Below are positions 1 through 7,834 of a stretch of DNA of 42,150 nt, one piece after another. The stretch is from positions 1-42,150 of the forward strand of contig CAJTCH010000046.1 of the NCBI GenBank assembly GCA_910574715.1, written 5' to 3'. Under the pieces are notes generated by a model. That model was not told where the DNA came from. It saw only the letters and a program-made list of their open reading frames with translations, and did not search any database. How positions within the stretch are numbered: position 1 is the first letter of the stretch; each line of letters opens with the position of its first letter. A program made the translations under genes and the position numbers. Source of the stretch: Lachnospiraceae bacterium. GTDB lineage: Bacteria > Bacillota > Clostridia > Lachnospirales > Lachnospiraceae.

Positions 1-197
1 ACTTTTTCTCAAGTCTGCCAAATCGTCAGGCTCAATGTTTATGCCCAAAATCAAAATACATCGTTCTATTTTTATGTTTTGAGAAAGCAATAACATATCA
101 TATTTTAGTGCAAGAGAAAAAATGCGGGTGTACTTGTGCAATATATAGAAAACATCGCTTTCAAAAACTACATATTATAAGTGGGGTAACAATATGT

Positions 198-570
198 TTA
201 TGTATAAATTATTTCCTGCTCTACGATTTCCCTTGCATATACGCTAAGATTGTTGACTTTTCCTGTACATTCTAAGGCGTTTCTGCCTTAAGCTGTTCCG
301 TTATGCCCTGTGATTGCTTCATGTCCTCTATGAGCCTGTGGGAGCGTTCCTGTGCCTGCCTGTCGATGTCAGCAAGATAGGCGTTCAGTCTGCCGCTTGT
401 GAGAAGATTGGTATATGTAACTTTGCGGTACTGCTTCAGATAGTCCAGATGCCGCTGTCCCCATATTCCTATTGCCTGTTCTTCTTCAGCGGGTACAGTT
501 AAGCACGGTATTAGAGAATCTCCTTGCTGTTCATATTCGCCGCCTAATCTCTCAAAGATTGATTTGCCAT
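198..570 (-). pseudogene. tnpV: tnpV-like transposon protein, broken by two frameshifts
   Basis: Reading the minus strand gives a protein closely resembling TnpV, a small protein of unknown function carried on Firmicute transposons. It has the segments GIWGQRHLDYLKQYRKVTY, LLTSGRLNAYLADIDRQAQ and EQLKAE. The frame is broken twice. Just after the start (ATG at 570-568, with GGAGG ahead of it) an A is missing, so ATGGCA no longer runs into KSIFERLGGEYEQQGD. Near the end another A is missing from a run, which gives an early stop at 274-272. The old tail (ALECTGKVNNLSVYAREIVE...) continues in the next frame to a stop at 200-198. Restoring one A at each site gives an intact protein of about 124 residues. 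Recognition is from memory of the family. The gene is almost certainly dead and marks the remains of a mobile element. Confidence 0.8.
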
Positions 571-685
571 TTTGGAATTCCTCCGTATGATTTGAATTTG
601 CCTACAATCCAATCATTCTGGCTGATTACGAAGTCTTTTGTTTTAACTTCCTTATGTGAGGCGCCCCTTTAGTGGGCTCTTGTAT

Positions 686-2725
686 TTATAGCATCCCGAT
701 ACGGTACACGATCACACTCATCAGCCACGCAATGAATAACTGGTAAGCCAGGATCCCAAGGGTCTGTTTGATGCTTCTCAGTTCACGGTGGATCGTGGCA
801 ATAGCAGCGGTACAGGGTATGTACAGCAGACAGAAGACCATCAGCGCATAGGCGTTCGCCGCGCCGAAGCCAAGCCCGCCTAATGTGGCGACCATGGCGT
901 CCATGCCGCCCGCGGTGGTGATGTTCTGGATGCCGAACAGTACGCTGCAGCTTGATACGACGACTTCCTTCGCCGCTATCCCAGCGATCAGGGCAACAAT
1001 GATCTGCCAGTATCCAAGTCCGGCAGGTTCAAACAGCGGAACGGCTGCCTTGCCGATTAGAGAACCGAAGCTCTGGGTGATATCTGTGACATATCCATGA
1101 GGACCGAAGTTTAAGACAACCCACATGATCACGGAAGCGACGAAGATGACGGTTCCGGCTTTGCTCAGATAATCCTTAACCTTCTCCCACACATAGATGA
1201 ATATAGTCCGTGCATTGGGCGACTTGTACTCTGGAAGCTCTATCAGCAGTGCGTGTTCGGCCTTGCTTCCGTCGATCTTCGACAGAATGAATGCAGTGGC
1301 AATGGCGACTGCGATTCCGATCAGATACATGGAATAGCAGACGATCATGGCGTATCTTCCGAAAAACATCGAAGAGAACAGGACGTAGATGGGAAGCCTG
1401 GCGCTGCAGGACATAAACGGTGTGATCAGTATGGTTTTAAAACGGTCGCGCCGGTGTTCCAATGCCCTGGAGGCCATGATGGCGGGAACGGAACATCCAA
1501 ACCCTAAGAGGAGGGGGAGGAAAGCACGCCCGGACAGGCCAAGCCCGCTCATGATATCGTCCATGACGAAGGCTACTCTTGCCATATATCCGCTGTCCTC
1601 CAACAGGGCCAGCGCCAGGAATAGGATGAAGATATTCGGCAGGAAGGTCAGGATCCCGCCAACGCCCGAGATGATCCCGTCGATGACCAGGGATTTCAGC
1701 ATCGGGCTTACATGGAGAGAGTCAAGTCCGCCGGCGGTAAGCAGTGAGATCTGTTCCAGCGCGATCTCAAAATATCCCTTTAGCCAGTCGCCGATCGTGA
1801 AGGTCAGGAAGAATACCAGCGCCATGATCCCAAGGAAGATGGGAAGTCCGAAGAACCGGTGCGTGAGATAACGGTCTATCCTGTCGGTGGATTCTTCCTT
1901 GGCGGATTTGTTGACCAGGATCTCGTCGATGACCTCCTCGATAAAATCATACTTCTGGTTGATGATATCCTTCTCATAGCTGCGGTCAATGACATCGTGA
2001 AGGTCAAGAGGATGGCTTTCGGTTACATTTTTGTCCATCTCAAGCAGCTTGATGGCGTGCCATCTCAGATTAGCCACGTCGGGGTATTGTTCGGTCAAAT
2101 GTCTCATAATGATGTCGATCTTGTCTTCAATATAGTCCTCGTAGACCATGGCGTACTCTTCGTGATGATTGTGCATGTGGGAGGAGGACTTGCCGGTATG
2201 GTGGTGGATAAACGGCCCGGCCTCTTTGTTCTGGCTGTGGTGGGCAACCGCATGCATCAGAATGGAGAGGCCAGATTTCTTCCTGGCGGAGACGGGGATG
2301 GCCGGTACGCCGAGCATCTCAGGGAGACGATGGAGATCGATCTCCATACCGCGCTCTTCCACGATATCCATCATGTTCAATGCAAGAACGACAGGCTTGC
2401 CAAGCTCGATGAGCTGCAGCGTCAGGTACAGGTTGCGTTCCAGGCAGGAAGTATCGATGACGTCGACGATCACATCTACTTCATCGCTCATAATACATTC
2501 CCTGGAAACAGTCTCTTCCATAGTATAGGAAGTCAGGCTGTAGATACCTGGCAGGTCAATAAGCTTGAATTCCTGCCCTTCGTAGACCGTTTTCCCTTCT
2601 TTCTTCTCTACCGTTACGCCGGGCCAGTTGGCAACCTTCAGGTTCGCCCCGGTAAATGCGTTAAAGAGGGTGGTCTTCCCGCAGTTTGGATTGCCGATAA
2701 AGCCTACATTGACGGTCTTTTTCAT
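686..2725 (-). CDS. feoB: ferrous iron transport protein B
   Basis: FeoB is the inner-membrane ferrous iron permease with an N-terminal G domain. At 679 residues it has the usual length for Gram-positive FeoB. The G domain shows G1 (GNPNCGKT, residues 11-18), G2 threonine in PGVT (about 38), G3 DLPG (57-60) and G4 NMMD (about 116). A histidine-rich insert (about 160-188, with HHH, HMHNHH) follows and could bind metal. The C-terminal half has the two Gate-type membrane repeats, with the conserved cysteine motifs GFGCSVPAIMASR and SCSARLPIYV. The start codon overlaps the feoA stop (ATGA), so the two genes are translationally coupled. Expression should follow iron through the Fur-like box ahead of feoA. 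The His-rich insert is the only unusual part. The call is secure. Confidence 0.97.
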   Translation of the reverse strand: MKKTVNVGFIGNPNCGKTTLFNAFTGANLKVANWPGVTVEKKEGKTVYEGQEFKLIDLPGIYSLTSYTMEETVSRECIMSDEVDVIVDVIDTSCLERNLYLTLQLIELGKPVVLALNMMDIVEERGMEIDLHRLPEMLGVPAIPVSARKKSGLSILMHAVAHHSQNKEAGPFIHHHTGKSSSHMHNHHEEYAMVYEDYIEDKIDIIMRHLTEQYPDVANLRWHAIKLLEMDKNVTESHPLDLHDVIDRSYEKDIINQKYDFIEEVIDEILVNKSAKEESTDRIDRYLTHRFFGLPIFLGIMALVFFLTFTIGDWLKGYFEIALEQISLLTAGGLDSLHVSPMLKSLVIDGIISGVGGILTFLPNIFILFLALALLEDSGYMARVAFVMDDIMSGLGLSGRAFLPLLLGFGCSVPAIMASRALEHRRDRFKTILITPFMSCSARLPIYVLFSSMFFGRYAMIVCYSMYLIGIAVAIATAFILSKIDGSKAEHALLIELPEYKSPNARTIFIYVWEKVKDYLSKAGTVIFVASVIMWVVLNFGPHGYVTDITQSFGSLIGKAAVPLFEPAGLGYWQIIVALIAGIAAKEVVVSSCSVLFGIQNITTAGGMDAMVATLGGLGFGAANAYALMVFCLLYIPCTAAIATIHRELRSIKQTLGILAYQLFIAWLMSVIVYRIGML

Positions 2726-2952
2726 AGTTCCTGCACCTCCGTAACTTCTATGTGGTCTGCGATCCGCCTGCCCAGAGCGAACCGGGTACCGCGGAATCTT
2801 GCGGTGAGAGATCCCTTCTTATCATTGTTCAGTATCGTGATGAGAGACCCCTCGGTGAGTCCAAGCGCTTCGAGGCGCCGTTCTAACTGAAGTTCCATAT
2901 CTATGGACCGGACACGGTAGGTGAGATGATTCTTCCCTTGTTTGAGTGTCAT
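2722..2952 (-). CDS. feoA: ferrous iron transport protein A
   Basis: This small SH3-like cytoplasmic protein of 76 residues works with FeoB in ferrous iron uptake. It has the FeoA layout: a short N-terminal strand region, ERRLEALGLTEGSLITILNN in the middle, and a C-terminal RFALGRRIADHI segment, which matches the family's usual alGrelAeki motif. The start at 2952 has AAGGAG at 8 bases. The stop overlaps the feoB start by four bases. The promoter and Fur-like site lie 20-80 bases upstream. The assignment rests on the motifs and on the feoB neighbour. Confidence 0.95.
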   Translation of the reverse strand: MTLKQGKNHLTYRVRSIDMELQLERRLEALGLTEGSLITILNNDKKGSLTARFRGTRFALGRRIADHIEVTEVQEL

Positions 2953-2972
2953 ATGTATCGCTCCTTGTAAAT

Positions 2973-2991
2973 GTTATTGATTCTTATTATC
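2973..2991 (-). promoter_or_regulatory. Fur-like box in the feoAB leader
   Basis: On the minus strand this 19-mer reads GATAATAAGAATCAATAAC. It matches the classical Fur consensus GATAATGATAATCATTATC at 15 of 19 positions. It lies just downstream of the predicted feoAB start of transcription, where bound Fur-Fe would block RNA polymerase. It could instead serve a related metalloregulator. Confidence 0.65.
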
Positions 2992-3003
2992 TATTGTAAA
3001 TCT

Positions 3004-3032
3004 ATCATATCACTATTTGACGAAGATAGCAA
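3004..3032 (-). promoter_or_regulatory. feoAB promoter
   Basis: On the minus strand TTGCTA (3032-3027) and TATGAT (3009-3004) are separated by 17 bases. Transcription should start near 2997, ahead of the Fur-like box. The -35 region lies within the spacer of the divergent promoter that serves 3086. Confidence 0.6.
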
Positions 3033-3045
3033 TGTGAAGTATACT
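3017..3045 (+). promoter_or_regulatory. promoter for the CmpB-type membrane protein
   Basis: TTGACG (3017-3022), a 17-base spacer and TATACT (3040-3045) precede the gene at 3086. This promoter interleaves with the divergent feoAB promoter, so polymerase at one should hinder the other. Confidence 0.55.
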
Positions 3046-3085
3046 GGTAAACATAAGATTTATTGACAGTTACCGGAGGAGAAAG

Positions 3086-4027
3086 ATGCAGATATACTAT
3101 TTTGTTTCGTATTTTTTTATATATGGTTTTTTAGGGTGGTGTACGGAGGTTGCGTTTGCAACGGTTAAGCAGAGGAGGTTCGTGAACAGGGGATTCTTGA
3201 ACGGGCCCATCTGCCCGGTCTACGGGATAGGGGTCGGCAGTGTCGTGATTCTGTTAGAGACGAAGGAGTTGAGTATCGCGGCGCTGTATCTGGTGTCCAC
3301 GGCGCTGGTCACTGCGATCGAGGGAATGACGGGCTATCTGATGGACAAGATCTTCCATCACAAGTGGTGGGACTATTCGAACCAACCGCTGAATATCGGA
3401 GGATATGTGTGTCTGGTCTTCTCTCTTGCCTGGGGCGTTGCCTGTGTGGTGATCGTAAGAGTGATCCATCCGGTGTTCCGCAAAGGGGTTGAGATGCTTC
3501 CGTTTACTTTGGGAATCGTGTTGGCTGTAGTGTTTTCGGGAGTTACATTCGTTGATATGTGCGCTACGGCGGCGGAAGTCCTGAAGCTTAACAAGAAGCT
3601 TGAAACGATGGATAAGATCGCCGGAGAACTCAAGGAGATCTCGGACAGGCTGGGTGAGAATATCCATGAGAATGTGATGGAGACTCTGGAGCGGTCTCAG
3701 GAGACGAGAAGGCAGTTGGAAGAGTCGGCAGCAGAACTGCGCGGGAAGCTTGAGAATGCGTCGGAGGAACAGAAGAGATTCATAGAAGAGCGGATTGAGC
3801 GTATGGAGGAGAAGATACGGGAGAACCGTTACAGGGAAGAGCAGAGAGCGATCACGGCAGAGCTTCGCGGCAAGTACGCAGAATTGAAGGGAAGATATAC
3901 AGAACTTTCGGAACGCACTACACGGATCACCAGACGTCTGCTTGGAGCATTTCCGCGGATGCAATCACGGCATCATGGAGAGATGCTTAATGAGCTGAGG
4001 TCACGCATGAGAAGAAAGGCAGAGTAA
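3086..4027 (+). CDS. putative ABC transporter permease, CmpB family
   Basis: The 313-residue membrane protein has a hydrophobic N-terminal half of about five membrane segments (residues 1-175). It carries the family pattern GFLGWCTEV, then NRGFLNGPICPVYGIG, then HHKWWDYSNQPLNIGGYVCL, as in the PF06541 CmpB-like group. The C-terminal half (about 180-300) is highly charged and predicted to be a long coiled coil, rich in E, R and K. Family members are called ABC-transporter permeases, but no ATPase lies beside this gene and the biochemical role is not established. GGAGG sits 9 bases before the ATG. It is a single-gene unit divergent from feoAB. The family call is good and the function is open. 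Confidence 0.8.
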   Translation: MQIYYFVSYFFIYGFLGWCTEVAFATVKQRRFVNRGFLNGPICPVYGIGVGSVVILLETKELSIAALYLVSTALVTAIEGMTGYLMDKIFHHKWWDYSNQPLNIGGYVCLVFSLAWGVACVVIVRVIHPVFRKGVEMLPFTLGIVLAVVFSGVTFVDMCATAAEVLKLNKKLETMDKIAGELKEISDRLGENIHENVMETLERSQETRRQLEESAAELRGKLENASEEQKRFIEERIERMEEKIRENRYREEQRAITAELRGKYAELKGRYTELSERTTRITRRLLGAFPRMQSRHHGEMLNELRSRMRRKAE

Positions 4028-4117
4028 CAGTTCAGGCAGGTCTGAGCATGTACTGCGCTGACCGTGTCATAGAGTAGGTTCTGAAAGGATCCGGCTCATT
4101 GCGAATAACCGAACTTC

Positions 4118-4151
4118 TTGTAAAGTAGGTGCATCTGTGGTAGAATACCAC
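4118..4151 (+). promoter_or_regulatory. leuCD-thrC promoter with palindromic operator candidate
   Basis: TTGTAA (4118-4123), 17 bases and TAGAAT (4141-4146) form a promoter. A perfect inverted repeat, GTGGTA-gaa-TACCAC (4137-4151), covers the whole -10 box. A dimeric repressor bound here would block polymerase. No leucine T-box (specifier stem, TGGNACC box, terminator) is visible in 4028-4194. The regulator is unknown. Confidence 0.55.
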
Positions 4152-4194
4152 ATATGATTGTTTGATTAAATAGAAGAACAGGAGGAATGTCGTG

Positions 4195-5469
4195 ATGGGA
4201 ATGACAATGACGCAGAAGATTTTAGCTGCTCATGCAGGACTGGATTCTGTAGTGGCAGGGCAGCTTATTGAGGCAAAGCTTGACGTAGTTATGGCCAATG
4301 ATATCACAGGACCGATGGCGCTGCCCATATTTAATGAGATGGCCAAGAAGGTATATGATAAGGACAAGGTAGTTCTTGTGCCGGATCATTTTACACCGAA
4401 TAAGGATATCAAATCAGCGGAGAATTCCAAGTCGATTAGGGAATTCGCAAGAGAGCAGGGGCTTACCTGGTATTTTGAACAGGGCAAGTCAGGAGTTGAG
4501 CATGCGATTCTTCCGGAAGCAGGCGTTGTCGTTGGCGGAGAGTGCATCATCGGGGCAGATTCTCATACTTGTACATATGGAGCGCTTGGAGCATTCTCTA
4601 CCGGAGTGGGTACAACGGACATCGCGACGGGTATGGCGACCGGCGAGCTGTGGTTCAAGGTGCCAAGCGCTGTCAAGTTCGTGCTGACAGGGAAGCCGGG
4701 ACCGTATGTCAGCGGCAAGGATGTGATCATCCATATCATCGGTAAGATCGGTGTGGACGGGGCGCTCTACAAATCCATGGAGTTCACAGGCAGCGGCATT
4801 GCGAATCTTTCTATGGACGACCGTTTCACCATGGCGAATATGGCGATCGAAGCGGGCGCTAAGAACGGGATCTTCCCGGTGGATGAGCAGACGGAAGCAT
4901 ATATGAAGGAGCATTCGAAGAAGGAATATAAGATCTATGAGGCGGATGCAGACGCCGAGTATGACGAGGTAATTGAGATCGATCTCGCGGAAGTGCGCCC
5001 AACGGTTGCATTCCCGCATCTTCCGGGCAACGCGAAGACCATCGACGAGATCGAGGCGATGGAACCGATCAGGATCGATCAGGTTGTGATCGGGTCCTGT
5101 ACCAACGGACGTATGGAGGATATGCGCAAGGCGGCGGCGATCCTCAAGGGACAGACGGTGCATCCGGATGTGCGTGTGATGGTGATACCGGCGACACAGA
5201 AGATCTATAAGCAGTGTATCGCGGAGGGTCTTCTGGATATCTTCGTGGATGCGGGATGTGCGGTGAATACACCGAGCTGCGGGCCTTGTATGGGCGGCCA
5301 TATGGGTGTTATGGCGGCAGGCGAGAGATGTGTATCCACGACGAACCGTAACTTTGTAGGACGTATGGGACATGTGGATTCCCTGATCTACCTCGCATCG
5401 CCGGAGGTGGCGGCAGCGAGCGCGATCGCGGGACAGATTGCGAATCCAGAGAAAGTAGGTGGCAGATAA
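4195..5469 (+). CDS. leuC: 3-isopropylmalate dehydratase large subunit
   Basis: This aconitase-family subunit, with LeuD, isomerises 2- and 3-isopropylmalate in leucine synthesis. The 424-residue length fits the short LeuC/homoaconitase type of clostridia and archaea. Three cysteines that should hold the [4Fe-4S] cluster are visible: C302 in VIGSCTNGR and C362/C365 in [28 protein letters not shown] and the DITGPMALP region are also typical. I start at ATG 4195, eight bases after GGAGGA; a GTG three bases earlier is possible. The stop overlaps the leuD start (TAATG). Homoaconitase activity cannot be excluded from sequence, but the thrC and leuD context favours amino-acid synthesis. Confidence 0.93.
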   Translation: MGMTMTQKILAAHAGLDSVVAGQLIEAKLDVVMANDITGPMALPIFNEMAKKVYDKDKVVLVPDHFTPNKDIKSAENSKSIREFAREQGLTWYFEQGKSGVEHAILPEAGVVVGGECIIGADSHTCTYGALGAFSTGVGTTDIATGMATGELWFKVPSAVKFVLTGKPGPYVSGKDVIIHIIGKIGVDGALYKSMEFTGSGIANLSMDDRFTMANMAIEAGAKNGIFPVDEQTEAYMKEHSKKEYKIYEADADAEYDEVIEIDLAEVRPTVAFPHLPGNAKTIDEIEAMEPIRIDQVVIGSCTNGRMEDMRKAAAILKGQTVHPDVRVMVIPATQKIYKQCIAEGLLDIFVDAGCAVNTPSCGPCMGGHMGVMAAGERCVSTTNRNFVGRMGHVDSLIYLASPEVAAASAIAGQIANPEKVGGR

Positions 5470-5957
5470 TGAGAGCGACAGGACATGTATTCAAATATGG
5501 AGATAATGTGGATACGGATGTGATCATTCCGGCAAGATATCTGAATTCTTTTGACGCCCAGGAGTTGGCGAGCCATGCAATGGCGGATATTGATCCGGAA
5601 TTTGTGAACAGGGTGAAGCCGGGAGATATGATCGTTGCCAATAAGAATTTTGGATGCGGCTCTTCCAGAGAGCATGCGCCGCTGTGTCTTAAGACCGCGG
5701 GGGTGAGTTGTGTGATCGCGGAGACATTTGCCCGCATCTTCTACCGGAATGCCATCAATATCGGACTTCCGATCATCGAGTGTCCGGAGGCTGCGAAGGG
5801 AATCGAGGCAGGAGACGAGGTGGAAGTAGATTTCGACAGCGGGATGATCTATAACCGCACCAAAGGTACGAAATTCAAAGGACAGCCATTCCCGGAATTC
5901 ATGCAGAAGCTGATCGCGGCGGGCGGACTGGTAAAATATACCAACAGCAAGAGGTAA
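5469..5957 (+). CDS. leuD: 3-isopropylmalate dehydratase small subunit
   Basis: The 162-residue swivelling domain pairs with LeuC. It contains the family signature [12 protein letters not shown] (about residues 58-69), the N-terminal [16 protein letters not shown] and the later [15 protein letters not shown]. The length is normal for the short LeuD type. The start codon shares one base with the leuC stop, so the subunits are coupled and made in equal amounts. thrC follows after 16 bases. leuA and leuB are not in the window. Confidence 0.94.
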   Translation: MRATGHVFKYGDNVDTDVIIPARYLNSFDAQELASHAMADIDPEFVNRVKPGDMIVANKNFGCGSSREHAPLCLKTAGVSCVIAETFARIFYRNAINIGLPIIECPEAAKGIEAGDEVEVDFDSGMIYNRTKGTKFKGQPFPEFMQKLIAAGGLVKYTNSKR

Positions 5958-5973
5958 GAAGAAGGAGAAGAAG

Positions 5974-7455
5974 ATGAGTCTGTATTACAAAAGTACAAGG
6001 AACTCAGAATTAAGAATGAGCGCGTCTGAGGCAATCCTTAAGGGACTGGCGCCGGACGGAGGATTGTTTGTGCCGGAGAAGCTGCCGGTTCTGGATGTTT
6101 CGATGGAGGAATTAAAGGGTCTGTCTTATCAGGAGACGGCTTATGCGGTGATGAAGCAGTTTCTTACGGATTTTACCGAAGAGGAATTGAAGGACTGTAT
6201 TGCCAGGGCATATGACGCCAAGTTCGATACGGAGGAGATCGCGCCGCTTGCGAAGGTGGACGGGATTTATTATCTGGAGTTGTTCCACGGAGCGACGATC
6301 GCGTTCAAGGATATGGCGCTGTCGATCCTGCCGCATCTTATGACTGTATCTGCGAAGAAGAACCATGTGGAGAATGAGATCGTGATCCTGACGGCTACCT
6401 CCGGGGACACAGGGAAAGCGGCGCTTGCAGGTTTCGCTGATGTGAAGGGGACCAGGATCATCGTATTCTATCCTAAGAACGGCGTAAGCAAGGTCCAGGA
6501 GCTGCAGATGGTGACCCAGAAGGGAGGGAACGTAGCTGTGGCTGCGATCCATGGGAATTTCGACGACGCCCAGAACGGGGTGAAGGCGATCTTCGAGGAT
6601 CAGGAATTTGCGAAAGAGCTGGCCGGGAAGGGCTATCAGTTCTCATCTGCCAATTCCATCAATATCGGCCGGCTGGTTCCCCAGGTTGCTTACTATGTCT
6701 ATGCCTATGCGAAATTATTGGAGAATGAAGAGATCGCGGACGGAGAAGAGATCAATGTGGCGGTTCCTACAGGGAATTTCGGCAATATTCTTGCCGCATA
6801 CTATGCGAAGCAGATGGGTGTGCCGATCGCGAAGCTGATCTGCGCGTCCAATGAGAATAAGGTGCTGTTTGATTTCTTTGAGACGGGTACCTATGACAAG
6901 AACCGTGAGTTTGTGCTGACCTCGTCTCCTTCTATGGATATCCTGATCTCCAGTAACCTGGAACGGCTGATCTATCTGATCACCGGAGAGGATTCAGACA
7001 AGACGAAGGAGCTGATGGCGGGGCTTAAGAACGGAGGAAGCTACGCGGTCACGGACGAGATGCGGACGAAGCTTGCTGATTTTGCGGCTGGTTTCGCGTC
7101 GGAGGAAGAGACTGCCGCCTGCATCAAGCACATTTACGATAAGACAGGATATGTGATGGATACGCACACGGCTGTCGCAGCGCATGTCTGCGGACAGTAC
7201 AGGAGCAGAAGCGAAGACGCCAGGAAGTGTGTGGTCGCATCGACTGCCAGTCCGTACAAATTCGTCAAGAGCGTTATGACGGCGATCGACGGGAAATATC
7301 AGTCCGAGGATGAATTCGCGCTCCTTGAGGAATTGAAGAGAGTGTCGGGCGTAGAGCTGCCCCAGGCGATCCGGGATATCCTTGATGCCAAGGCGCTGCA
7401 TACTTTGGAGTGCGATGCGGACAAGATGAAGGAGCTTGTGAGAGATCTGTTATAG
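5974..7455 (+). CDS. thrC: threonine synthase
   Basis: This PLP enzyme converts O-phosphohomoserine to threonine. At 493 residues it belongs to the longer ThrC class. It shows MSLYYKSTRN at the N-terminus, the motif HGATIAFKDMALSIL with K112 as the PLP lysine, ATSGDTGKAAL for phosphate binding, and PTGNFGNILAAYYAK in the second half. AGGAG lies 6 bases before the ATG. It is the last gene of leuCD-thrC, so a dehydratase of leucine synthesis and the last step of threonine synthesis share one transcript. A hairpin with a T-rich tail follows the stop. Confidence 0.96.
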   Translation: MSLYYKSTRNSELRMSASEAILKGLAPDGGLFVPEKLPVLDVSMEELKGLSYQETAYAVMKQFLTDFTEEELKDCIARAYDAKFDTEEIAPLAKVDGIYYLELFHGATIAFKDMALSILPHLMTVSAKKNHVENEIVILTATSGDTGKAALAGFADVKGTRIIVFYPKNGVSKVQELQMVTQKGGNVAVAAIHGNFDDAQNGVKAIFEDQEFAKELAGKGYQFSSANSINIGRLVPQVAYYVYAYAKLLENEEIADGEEINVAVPTGNFGNILAAYYAKQMGVPIAKLICASNENKVLFDFFETGTYDKNREFVLTSSPSMDILISSNLERLIYLITGEDSDKTKELMAGLKNGGSYAVTDEMRTKLADFAAGFASEEETAACIKHIYDKTGYVMDTHTAVAAHVCGQYRSRSEDARKCVVASTASPYKFVKSVMTAIDGKYQSEDEFALLEELKRVSGVELPQAIRDILDAKALHTLECDADKMKELVRDLL

Positions 7456-7464
7456 AAGACAAAA

Positions 7465-7493
7465 CTGTAAAAAAATGGGTTTTACGGATTTTT
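7465..7493 (+). terminator. terminator after thrC
   Basis: CTGTAAAA (7465-7472) pairs with TTTTACGG (7480-7487) around a 7-base loop, followed by ATTTTTG. The stem is short and AT-rich, so some read-through into the 6S region is possible. Confidence 0.5.
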
Positions 7494-7503
7494 GTAATTG
7501 TTA

Positions 7504-7532
7504 TTGAAAAAAGTGAAATAATAGAGTATAAT
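7504..7532 (+). promoter_or_regulatory. 6S RNA promoter
   Basis: TTGAAA (7504-7509), exactly 17 bases, and TATAAT (7527-7532) form a near-consensus sigma-A promoter. Transcription should start near 7539, directly at the predicted 5' end of the 6S RNA. Strong sigma-A promoters are usual for 6S genes. Confidence 0.75.
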
Positions 7533-7538
7533 AAGTTT

Positions 7539-7722
7539 CAGGAAACCTGGGGTGCTCGATACTCTTGTAATTTTGAACCTACAAAACTTTAAACGGGACT
7601 CTTATATCTCCGTAATATGCCAGGCCTCCAAGTTATGCAGTGGAAGGCAGAAAAGCGGATGCGGACACCCACCTAGCATATGCTAGGAGTCAAAATACAG
7701 GAACCGGCATTTTGGGGGAGCT
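7539..7722 (+). ncRNA. ssrS: 6S RNA (SsrS), regulator of RNA polymerase
   Basis: This non-coding stretch has the look of a Firmicute 6S RNA, which binds the housekeeping holoenzyme by mimicking an open promoter. The 5' arm reads CCTGGGGTGCTCGATACTC. The 3' arm holds GGACACCCACCTAG-catatg-CTAGGAGTC, the counterpart of the conserved ACACC...CCTTG-hairpin of E. coli 6S. CCTG/CAGG and ACTC/GAGT pair the two ends into a closing stem. The length of about 180 nt, the strong promoter just ahead and the terminator just after all fit. The exact ends are estimates and I could not fold the RNA or run a covariance model. Confidence 0.8.
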
Positions 7723-7731
7723 ACAAATGAT

Positions 7732-7761
7732 AAAAGGCAGTCTTTTATGGCTGTCTTTTTT
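7732..7761 (+). terminator. terminator of the 6S RNA gene
   Basis: AAAAGGCAG (7732-7740) pairs with CTGTCTTTT (7751-7759), with one G-U pair and a 10-base loop, and runs into T residues. It lies 10 bases after the predicted 6S 3' arm. A small GAA-loop hairpin, CCGGC-gaa-GCCGG (7798-7810), sits further on in the leader of the next gene. Confidence 0.75.
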
Positions 7762-7834
7762 GTACATATTTAGGAAACTTTGATTGTTGTATCGGATCCG
7801 GCGAAGCCGGGTTCTTACTGTGTGGAGAGATATA

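Noticed and set aside
1..96. Minus-strand open frame from ATG 96, running off the window (32 codons, MLLLSQNIKIERCILILGIN...).
   Set aside because: No ribosome site and no recognisable motif; too short to support as a gene from the part visible.
1859..2890. Long plus-strand open frame of 343 codons opposite feoB and feoA.
   Set aside because: It is the antisense of secure feoAB genes, with no ribosome site and composition that mirrors feoB codons.
4028..4194. Possible leucine T-box or other riboswitch ahead of leuC.
   Set aside because: No specifier stem, TGG(N)ACC box or terminator/antiterminator pair could be found.
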